Positions 1 through 6,300 of a DNA stretch of 11,472 bases are shown here, piece after piece. The position numbers and the translations under genes are program-made. This DNA is from Parabacteroides sp. (GTDB taxonomy: Bacteria > Bacteroidota > Bacteroidia > Bacteroidales > Tannerellaceae): assembly GCA_020026285.1 (NCBI GenBank), contig JAHHQS010000128.1, positions 1 to 11,472 on the forward strand, written 5' to 3'. The notes beneath the pieces are model-generated. The model ran no database searches. It had not been told where the DNA came from and saw only the letters and a list, made by a program, of their open reading frames with translations. Positions within the stretch are counted from its first letter, which is position 1. Each line of letters begins with the position of its first letter.

Positions 1-150
1 AAACCCATTGGCAGAGTTAAATATGCGCTGATTTAATTCCGCCAACGAGTTAATAAAAATAATAAGTATAAAGCTTTTCGGACTGAAATATTTACCAGAA
101 ATAATTACTTGAAAACGACCAAATGAATAGCAGATATTATAAGATTGAAC

Positions 151-158
151 TATCTTTG
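151..158 (+). promoter_or_regulatory. Candidate -7 promoter element for hflX
   Basis: TATCTTTG is an exact match to the Bacteroides -7 consensus TAnnTTTG. It ends only four bases before the ATG at 163, so transcription from it would begin at or next to the start codon. No good -33 TTTG is seen at the expected distance upstream, so the call rests on the -7 match and its position. If correct, it rules out the in-frame TTG at 145 as the start on this transcript, because that codon lies upstream of the element. Confidence 0.5.
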
Positions 159-162
159 TGGC

Positions 163-1374
163 ATGAAGGAATTTATCATAAGCGAAGCACAATCAGAAAA
201 AGCCGTTCTAGTCGGTTTAATTACTCCAAGACAGAACGAACAGAAAGTTAAAGAATATTTGGATGAATTAGCTTTCTTAGCTGACACAGCAGGAGTTGAA
301 GCTGTTAAAAATTTCTATCAAAAATTAGATGGTCCTAATTCTGTCACTTTCGTTGGTACAGGTAAATTAATGGAAATAAAGGAATATGTAGTTGAGAATG
401 AAATCGGCACTGTCATTTTTGATGATGAACTTTCAGCCAAACAACTTCGTAATATTGAAAAAGAGTTACAAGTAAAAATATTAGACAGAACAAATCTGAT
501 TCTGGATATTTTTGCTCGCCGCGCTCAAACAGCTCATGCTAAAACACAAGTTGAACTTGCTCAATATCGTTATATGTTACCAAGATTAACTCGTTTATGG
601 ACGCACTTGGAACGTCAGCGCGGAGGTGTTGGAATGCGTGGTCCCGGTGAAACTCAGCTTGAAACAGATAGACGACTGATCCTTGATAAAATTTCACGAT
701 TAAAAAAAGAATTAGTCAACATAGATAAGCAAAAAAGTGTACAACGACAGAATCGAGGGAAAATGGTTCGTGTTGCTTTGGTGGGTTATACTAATGTTGG
801 AAAATCAACATTGATGAATTTACTAAGTAAAAGTGAAGTTTTTGCAGAAAATAAATTATTTGCTACACTTGACACAACTGTCCGTAAAGTTATTATAGAT
901 AATCTACCTTTTTTACTTTCAGACACTGTTGGGTTTATTCGTAAATTACCAACAGAATTAGTTGAATCTTTTAAATCAACCCTAGACGAAGTCAGAGAAG
1001 CTGATCTGTTAGTTCATGTTGTAGATATTTCCCATCCGACATTTGAAGAACAGATCGAAGTAGTTAATAAAACGCTTGCAGAAATTGATGATAGAGAGAA
1101 ACCAATGATTATGGTTTTCAATAAAGTGGACGCTTTTACTTTTGTTCCAAAGGATGATGATGATCTAACTCCCAGAAAAAAAGAGAATATCGATCTGGAA
1201 GAACTAAAGAGTACATGGATGGCTAAAATGCAAGATAACTGCATCTTCATTTCCGCAAAACAAAAAACAAATATTGATGAATTAAAAGCATTACTTTATG
1301 AGCGTGTAAAACAAATCCACATCACACGTTTCCCTTATAATGACTTCTTATTTCAGAATTATGAAGACATGTAA
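163..1374 (+). CDS. hflX: GTPase HflX, ribosome-associated
   Basis: HflX is a cytoplasmic GTPase of the Obg-HflX superfamily. It binds the large ribosomal subunit and is known in other bacteria to split or rescue stalled 70S ribosomes under stress. The 403-residue protein has the expected order. An N-terminal HflX domain includes the glycine-rich FVGTGKLMEI near 63-72. The family signature RGGVGMRGPGETQLE lies at 153-167 and is followed by a charged helical linker at about 168-200. The G domain has G1 GYTNVGKST at 208-216, a G2-like ATLDTT, G3 DTVG at 254-257, G4 NKVD at 320-323 and G5 SAK at 364-366. An acidic insert (DDDDLTPRKK and following) between G4 and G5 resembles what I recall from Bacteroidetes HflX proteins. 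I chose the ATG at 163; an in-frame TTG at 145 would add six residues (MNYLCG) but overlaps the likely promoter. The gene appears monocistronic, with no hfq or miaA neighbour, and ends in a strong terminator. Confidence 0.96.
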   Translation: MKEFIISEAQSEKAVLVGLITPRQNEQKVKEYLDELAFLADTAGVEAVKNFYQKLDGPNSVTFVGTGKLMEIKEYVVENEIGTVIFDDELSAKQLRNIEKELQVKILDRTNLILDIFARRAQTAHAKTQVELAQYRYMLPRLTRLWTHLERQRGGVGMRGPGETQLETDRRLILDKISRLKKELVNIDKQKSVQRQNRGKMVRVALVGYTNVGKSTLMNLLSKSEVFAENKLFATLDTTVRKVIIDNLPFLLSDTVGFIRKLPTELVESFKSTLDEVREADLLVHVVDISHPTFEEQIEVVNKTLAEIDDREKPMIMVFNKVDAFTFVPKDDDDLTPRKKENIDLEELKSTWMAKMQDNCIFISAKQKTNIDELKALLYERVKQIHITRFPYNDFLFQNYEDM

Positions 1375-1398
1375 TCTTTTAAGACAATCAAAATAAAC

Positions 1399-1431
1399 AA
1401 AAGCCTGTAAGTAATGAACTTACAGGCTTTT
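1399..1431. terminator. Bidirectional intrinsic terminator between hflX and the phosphate transporter gene
   Basis: A perfect 14-bp inverted repeat (arms 1399-1412 and 1418-1431) surrounds a 5-base loop, AATGA. The stem begins with AAAAGCC and ends with GGCTTTT, so either strand gives a GC-containing hairpin ending in a run of U. It lies 24 bases after the hflX stop and about 21 bases after the stop of the convergent transporter gene, and so can serve both transcripts. Confidence 0.9.
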
Positions 1432-1452
1432 ATTTTCGATGGCCAGTAGTAA

Positions 1453-3711
1453 TTATTCCACTTGAAATTTTCTACTAACTTTTATTAGATTCGTTGCAAA
1501 ATTTACCACATTAGTTGTTTCATGCAACATATTCAAATAAACCATTGTTACTTTTGTACTACCGGCATGACCTTGGATTCGTTTTAATTCTTCTTTATTT
1601 AATAGGGTTAGTTCTTCTACAAGGTCCTGTGATGTCTGTAACAATAAAGTGAAATCTCCATAATGGTTGGTAGCTATAGTATCCGAACAGCGTTCTAAAT
1701 AATCAATTACCTTATTTAATGTTTCCTTGAAATCATTCTTCTGTATATCAGAAAGTGGTTTAAAGTTATTATCGATATGTACTTTACAAGGTTCACTTAA
1801 CCGAAGTATACTATAGACAATCTCACTTGCAAAATCATTACTTTGATAGTAATATAATCCTTTATCTATAGCAATATCTCGATCTAATAAGGTAACACCT
1901 AATGTTCCGACACGTTTAACCTGCTTCAAATCTTCTTTTTTCTCTTCAATACTGATCAAAACACGACGTAAATCTTTTAAATTTTCATTCATAAAGCCAG
2001 TTACGGCCATATTAAGTGTTTTGGCTGCAAACATTAAATCTTCTTTTAATTCATCTCTACTATGTTGACGGAATAGATTTAACGCTTCTATCGGATTTGT
2101 CGTGGTCTTTAGCTGTGCAAGAGTAGAATTCAACTGTCCTTGCATAACTTCTTTATCTTTTTTCTTCTTATAAATTAAATGGCTGCGTATTAATGAATAA
2201 ACAGCTAAAGCAATCATCGCTAGAATAGCAGGTATACCACCCCAATAAATAATCAAGGTTACAATAAAACAAATAGTAAATGCTGCTCCGGCTGTAATAA
2301 ACCAACCTCCAATCACAGAAAGCACACCCGTAATACGATATACGGCACTTTCTCTTCCCCAGGCACGGTCAGCTAAAGAAGACCCCATAGCAACCATAAA
2401 AGCTACGTACGTTGTTGACAAAGGTAATTTCAAAGAAGTTCCTACTGCTATTAAAAGTCCGGACAATACAACGTTTACAGAAGCTCGAACCAAATCAAAA
2501 CTTGCATGTTCTTCAAGAATTATTTCCTGATTATTAAATCGTCTATCTATCCAATTTTTCATGGGAACTGGAACAACATTCATTATCGTTGTCGCAGTAT
2601 TACTTGATAAACGAACCAATACCCTTGCTACCGGAGAGGTTCCAAAATTCTCTTCTCCATCCGATTGACGAGCAAGATCAACTGAAGTTTTCACCACATT
2701 ATGTGCTTTTTTTGATGTCAACAAGGCTATAACCATTATCACACCAGCTCCTAACAAGAAATACCAAGGTGTTTTAGCCGATCCCTGAAGAGATGTCATT
2801 AGGAATGTATCTGGAGTGGTTGTTCCTCCTTGTGCAACATAATCAGTAAAAGCCGAATAACCCGCTAATGGAACACCAATAAAATTCACCAAATCATTAC
2901 CGGCAAAAGCCAATGCCAAAGCAAATGTACCCATCAAAACAATAATTTTAAAGACATTTATCTTTAACATATGCATGATCTGCATCAAGATGGTGAAACC
3001 TATAAAACAATATAAGACTAAATCAGCCGTATGAGTAAATATATAATCAGCGATAGGTCCTGATAAGAAAGGACTTGATTTCAAGCCTTTAAATAACATA
3101 AAATAAACTATTGATGTTGCGGCTAATCCTCCAAATATTCCTATAAAATATTTAGCTGTTTTTCTATAATTAAAGGTAAATATCAAACGGGATATATATT
3201 GTACCAAAGTTCCAAAAACAAAAGCAATTGCTACAGACATGAAAATACCAAGAATCACGGTAAGTGCTTTATCCGTATTCATCAAATTTCCTATTTGTAA
3301 CAAACCTTCCGTATCATTTATTAATTTAATCATGGAGTATGCAACTGTACCTCCCAACAATTCAAAAACTAAAGAAACAGTTGTTGATGTAGGCATTCCC
3401 AAAGAATTAAAGATATCCAACAAAACAACATCTGTCAACATTACGGCAACAAGAATGCACATAATTTCTGAGAAGTAAAAGTATTGAGGTTGATAAATAC
3501 CATGCCTTGCTATATCCATCATACCATTTGATAAAGCGGCACCTACTAAAATTCCTACAGCAGCAATAATCATTATTACTCGAAAAGAAGCAGCCTTTGA
3601 ACCTATTGAAGCATTCAAAAAGTTAACGGCATCGTTACTAACACCTACCGATAAATCAAAGATTGCCAAAATCGCTAGAAAAATCACCAAAAAGAGATAA
3701 AACGTTTCCAT
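1453..3711 (-). CDS. Inorganic phosphate transporter, PiT family, with C-terminal PhoU-like helical domain
   Basis: This is an inner-membrane, ion-coupled phosphate symporter of the PiT/PHO4 family. The 752-residue protein carries both inverted family signatures. The first is GVSNDAVNFLNASIGSK at 23-39, followed by GMPTSTTVS at 105-113. The second is FAGNDLVNFIGVPLAG at 269-284, followed by LKLPLSTTYVAFMVAMGSS at 428-446. Many hydrophobic spans fill residues 1-510, with a polar loop at about 333-405 between them. After a basic stop-transfer segment (YKKKKDK, about 514-520) comes a soluble, helix-rich tail to 752. This tail resembles PhoU-like domains and makes the protein much longer than simple PiT transporters of roughly 400-500 residues. 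The ATG at 3711 puts a membrane helix at once; an in-frame TTG at 3738 would add nine residues and is less likely. The gene has its own promoter region. The coupling ion (Na+ or H+) cannot be told, and PhoU-like homology of the tail is my reading of its character. Confidence 0.92.
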   Translation of the reverse strand: METFYLFLVIFLAILAIFDLSVGVSNDAVNFLNASIGSKAASFRVIMIIAAVGILVGAALSNGMMDIARHGIYQPQYFYFSEIMCILVAVMLTDVVLLDIFNSLGMPTSTTVSLVFELLGGTVAYSMIKLINDTEGLLQIGNLMNTDKALTVILGIFMSVAIAFVFGTLVQYISRLIFTFNYRKTAKYFIGIFGGLAATSIVYFMLFKGLKSSPFLSGPIADYIFTHTADLVLYCFIGFTILMQIMHMLKINVFKIIVLMGTFALALAFAGNDLVNFIGVPLAGYSAFTDYVAQGGTTTPDTFLMTSLQGSAKTPWYFLLGAGVIMVIALLTSKKAHNVVKTSVDLARQSDGEENFGTSPVARVLVRLSSNTATTIMNVVPVPMKNWIDRRFNNQEIILEEHASFDLVRASVNVVLSGLLIAVGTSLKLPLSTTYVAFMVAMGSSLADRAWGRESAVYRITGVLSVIGGWFITAGAAFTICFIVTLIIYWGGIPAILAMIALAVYSLIRSHLIYKKKKDKEVMQGQLNSTLAQLKTTTNPIEALNLFRQHSRDELKEDLMFAAKTLNMAVTGFMNENLKDLRRVLISIEEKKEDLKQVKRVGTLGVTLLDRDIAIDKGLYYYQSNDFASEIVYSILRLSEPCKVHIDNNFKPLSDIQKNDFKETLNKVIDYLERCSDTIATNHYGDFTLLLQTSQDLVEELTLLNKEELKRIQGHAGSTKVTMVYLNMLHETTNVVNFATNLIKVSRKFQVE

Positions 3712-3747
3712 AAAAAATGTATATATTTCTAGTTGCAAATTTCTTTC

Positions 3748-3777
3748 ATATCTGTTTCATTGATATGTCGCAGATAT
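3748..3777. repeat. Inverted repeat ATATCTG-N16-CAGATAT at the phosphate transporter start region
   Basis: Seven-base arms at 3748-3754 and 3771-3777 are perfect inverse complements separated by 16 bases. They overlap the start point predicted from the -7 element at 3780-3787, which is where a repressor site or a 5' UTR stem could act. The arms are short and AT-rich, so chance cannot be excluded. Confidence 0.3.
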
Positions 3778-3779
3778 TA

Positions 3780-3787
3780 CAAAACTA
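3780..3787 (-). promoter_or_regulatory. Candidate -7 promoter element for the phosphate transporter gene
   Basis: Read on the minus strand this is TAGTTTTG, an exact TAnnTTTG match, about 70 bases upstream of the ATG at 3711. It predicts a start near 3775 and a leader of roughly 60-65 bases. I see no convincing -33 TTTG at the usual distance. It suggests the transporter is transcribed independently of the upstream GH36 gene. Confidence 0.5.
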
Positions 3788-3822
3788 TTACAAGCAGAAA
3801 ATATATACATTTTCTTATACCA

Positions 3823-3842
3823 CTAATATCACCAGATATTAG
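3823..3842. repeat. Perfect 8-bp palindrome CTAATATC-ACCA-GATATTAG
   Basis: The arms at 3823-3830 and 3835-3842 pair perfectly around a 4-base loop. The site lies 11 bases after the GH36 stop codon and some 36-55 bases upstream of the candidate -7 element of the phosphate transporter gene. It could be a 3' stabilising hairpin for the GH36 mRNA or an operator or activator site for the transporter. No U-tract follows on the minus strand, so it is a poor intrinsic terminator. Confidence 0.4.
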
Positions 3843-3853
3843 ATTAAAAACAC

Positions 3854-6046
3854 TTATTGTGCAGTCAATTCCAAGATACGACTAGTAGTTTGTCCTAATG
3901 ATAAAACATTCAATCCAACTTTCATCAAATAATCACCTGAATAAATTTTTCCATTAGCATAGAATTTAGATTTTTCGCCTGGCATCAAATTGATTTCCTC
4001 TATCTTATACATCTTATTGGGATCTAATCCCTGTAAATGTAAAGGAAATACTGCTTCTCCCCAACGAGGATGTATATCATATGCATAAAGAACAGATTTT
4101 GATTTATCCTCATTAACATCCATTACAGCCATATGTTCTGTTTCATATGGTGAAACCAAACGATAGAGATCTCCATCTAATATGACTTCTTTCAATCTTT
4201 TAAAATTAGCAACTGCATTCTGGCAGAAAGTTAATTCATCAGGAGTCAGATTTTTAAGTCCAATATCGAATCCCATTTTACACATCATAGCAACATCGAC
4301 TCTGAACTTAACAGATGTACGTCCATTCCAACTAGTGACATGAGCACACAAGGCTTTTGATGGTAAGAATTGAGAGAATCCCCATTGAATGAATAAACGT
4401 TCTATGGGATCGGTATTATCACTTGGCCAAAACTCTGTAAAATATTTTAATGCTTCATAATCACAACGGGCTCCACCTCCTGAACACAACATCATTGGAA
4501 GATTTGGATATTTTGATTTAACTCGTTTCAAAACATTATATAACCCTCTAACATAGTCCACATACAACTGATTCTGTTTTTCTTTTAAATAAGGAGAATA
4601 AATATTAGTTATAGGACTATTACAATCCCATTTAAAAAATGCCAATTTAGGATTTTCCTGCATTAATCCATCTACGACTCCAAAAACGAAATCCTGAACT
4701 TCCGGATTAGACAAATCCAAAACTAACTGATTACGGAAATAATATGTTTCTCGATTAGGTAGTTTTATAATCCATTCCGGATGTTTCTTCGCCAGATTAC
4801 TTTTTGGATTCACCATTTCAGGTTCAATCCATATACCGAATTTAACTCCTGCCTTTTCAGCTTCTTTTACCAAGAAAGGAACACCATGAGGTAATTTGCT
4901 CTTCATAACCTGCCAATCACCTAATCCGGCATGATCATCATTACGAGGAAATTCATTTCCAAACCAACCATCATCAAGTAAAAACATATCAACTCCTAAA
5001 TGTCTGGCTTCTTTCATCAGTGTACATAACTTTTCCTCATTGAAATTAAAACTAGTATTCTCCCAATTATTTAATAATGTCAAGCGATCTCCTTTTCCAT
5101 CTTTTAACTGATAATTTCTAGCCCATGCATGTAAATTTCTACTAGCCTGTCCTTTTCCCTGATCACTACGTGTAAATATAAATTCCGGAGTAACAAACAC
5201 CTCATTTGCTTTAAGTTCATACTGAGAAGCATAAGGATTTATTCCTGATATCACTCGCAAGTTACTTTTATTATCAACTTCAAAAGTAAATCTAAAATTA
5301 CCTGTCCAACCTATAGTTCCTAATACAACTTCTCCCTCATGTTCTTCTGCAGGCCTATTAAATCCTAATTCAAAAAAAGGATATAGATGCATCGCTGCAC
5401 GTGAACCTAATTTCGTATCCAATATTTTCTTTCCATACTGAAGCTGCTGAGTAGTCATATTCATTTCTCTAGCCCAGTCTCCATTAAATTCTGTCAAATA
5501 ATAAGAAGGTCGTTCAAAATAAATAATTGAAGATGCATATCTATTTAAGATAATAGGCTTCTTTTCATGATGTGTAATCTCTGTCCACGTCTTAATTACA
5601 TTTTCTTTCTTATATGCCAAATAGTGAATATTTACTGATAATGGATACTTTTCATCTTTTAACTGAATAACTGTTTCTGTAGAATTAGAATCAATTAATT
5701 TTTGTTCTGAAGATACATAAGTCAATATTGTACTCATATTTCCATCAGCATGAGTTATACCTAAAGCTGGTTCAAAATAATCTTCAGCACCAGAAGTCAT
5801 ATAGATTTCCCAACCTCTTTTTCCCACACCGGCATCCCAACCTCCAGGAGAAAGATTGTCAAGATCCGAATCGTTTAATAGCTTTGGCCCTAGATATGCT
5901 TGATATAAACGCCCGTTATCAGCTTTTTTATAAACCAAATCTGTTTCATTTGTTGATATTCGAATCGTATTTTCATCTGCCTTTACCGAAGATGGCAAAT
6001 AACTAACGAATAAAAATGTAATGATTAAAATTAAATACTTTTTCAT
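3854..6046 (-). CDS. Secreted GH36 alpha-galactosidase
   Basis: This is a retaining glycoside hydrolase of family 36 that releases terminal alpha-linked galactose, probably in the periplasm. The 730-residue protein begins with a Sec signal peptide (MKKYLILIITFLFVSYL..., likely cleaved after Ala23; no lipobox). Next comes an N-terminal beta-sandwich to about residue 310, a central TIM barrel at about 320-630 and a C-terminal beta domain. Barrel hallmarks are LLDDGWFG (356-363), WIEPEMVNP (406-414), FFKWDCN (470-476), CSGGGARCD (521-529) and SDNTD (542-546). By family knowledge Asp474 in KWDCN is the nucleophile, and an aspartate of SDNTD, probably Asp543, is the acid/base. All are intact and the length is normal for GH36. 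The gene follows susC and susD on the same strand after a 254-bp gap containing hairpins and a candidate promoter. Some GH36 members act on related substrates such as alpha-N-acetylgalactosaminides, so substrate identity is less sure than family. Confidence 0.93.
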   Translation of the reverse strand: MKKYLILIITFLFVSYLPSSVKADENTIRISTNETDLVYKKADNGRLYQAYLGPKLLNDSDLDNLSPGGWDAGVGKRGWEIYMTSGAEDYFEPALGITHADGNMSTILTYVSSEQKLIDSNSTETVIQLKDEKYPLSVNIHYLAYKKENVIKTWTEITHHEKKPIILNRYASSIIYFERPSYYLTEFNGDWAREMNMTTQQLQYGKKILDTKLGSRAAMHLYPFFELGFNRPAEEHEGEVVLGTIGWTGNFRFTFEVDNKSNLRVISGINPYASQYELKANEVFVTPEFIFTRSDQGKGQASRNLHAWARNYQLKDGKGDRLTLLNNWENTSFNFNEEKLCTLMKEARHLGVDMFLLDDGWFGNEFPRNDDHAGLGDWQVMKSKLPHGVPFLVKEAEKAGVKFGIWIEPEMVNPKSNLAKKHPEWIIKLPNRETYYFRNQLVLDLSNPEVQDFVFGVVDGLMQENPKLAFFKWDCNSPITNIYSPYLKEKQNQLYVDYVRGLYNVLKRVKSKYPNLPMMLCSGGGARCDYEALKYFTEFWPSDNTDPIERLFIQWGFSQFLPSKALCAHVTSWNGRTSVKFRVDVAMMCKMGFDIGLKNLTPDELTFCQNAVANFKRLKEVILDGDLYRLVSPYETEHMAVMDVNEDKSKSVLYAYDIHPRWGEAVFPLHLQGLDPNKMYKIEEINLMPGEKSKFYANGKIYSGDYLMKVGLNVLSLGQTTSRILELTAQ

Positions 6047-6134
6047 GATAATAAATCTTAATATAAAGTTATTTTTTCATATCGTATTTTGAATATATCC
6101 TTAATGGGTAAAAGATACTCCAATAGACCAAAGA

Positions 6135-6160
6135 CAAAAATACCTATTTATCTCCACAAA
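6135..6160 (-). promoter_or_regulatory. Candidate internal promoter for the GH36 gene
   Basis: On the minus strand 6142-6135 reads TATTTTTG, an exact match to TAnnTTTG. A TTTG at 6160-6157 could be the -33 element, but the 14-bp spacing is shorter than the usual about 19 bp. It predicts a leader of roughly 80 bases for the GH36 mRNA. The element is in AT-rich DNA, so a chance match is possible. Confidence 0.35.
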
Positions 6161-6216
6161 AAGATCATTAAAATTTTTATTTATATGAGATTTCTAAATC
6201 TTGCCCCATTACATAG

Positions 6217-6255
6217 ATAAAGCTCATATTTATATGTAATAAATATGAGCTTTAT
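6217..6255 (-). terminator. Strong hairpin downstream of susD (terminator or attenuator candidate)
   Basis: A perfect 17-bp inverted repeat (6217-6233 and 6239-6255) has a 5-base loop. Its core is AAAGCTCATATTTA paired with TAAATATGAGCTTT. On the minus strand the stem ends in CTTTAT followed by CTATG, so the U-tract is short. It lies about 45 bases after the susD stop and could partly terminate susCD transcripts or protect their 3' end, which would lower GH36 expression relative to susCD. Confidence 0.6.
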
Positions 6256-6261
6256 ATCTCA

Positions 6262-6285
6262 ATAAATCAGACTAAACTGATTTAT
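6262..6285 (-). repeat. Second hairpin immediately after susD
   Basis: A 9-bp inverted repeat (6262-6270 and 6277-6285) with a 6-base loop forms the core AAATCAG/CTGATTT. It starts about 15 bases after the susD stop on the minus strand and sits 6 bases from the larger hairpin at 6217-6255, making a tandem pair in the susD 3' region. It has no clear U-tract. Confidence 0.5.
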
Positions 6286-6300
6286 CTGTTTACTTCAGAA

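Noticed and set aside
1..36. Short open frame from the left edge (KPIGRVKYALI then stop) that could be the end of an upstream gene.
   Set aside because: Eleven codons at a window edge carry no recognisable motif, and other frames are also open over this length, so it cannot be supported as a gene.
870..882. No DNA feature is claimed at these numbers: they are SusC residue positions of DIDGDGKITADDR, which I considered as a possible dockerin and sign of a cellulosome-like assembly.
   Set aside because: A single calcium-loop-like motif within the barrel region is, as I recall, common in SusC proteins, and no paired dockerin repeat is present.
1014..1250. 78-codon minus-strand open frame inside hflX.
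   Set aside because: It lies wholly antisense to the conserved G domain and has low-complexity serine-rich content typical of a shadow frame.
3823..3842. Intrinsic terminator for the GH36 gene.
   Set aside because: The palindrome is AT-rich and followed on the minus strand by TGGTATAAG rather than a U-tract, so I list it only as an inverted repeat.
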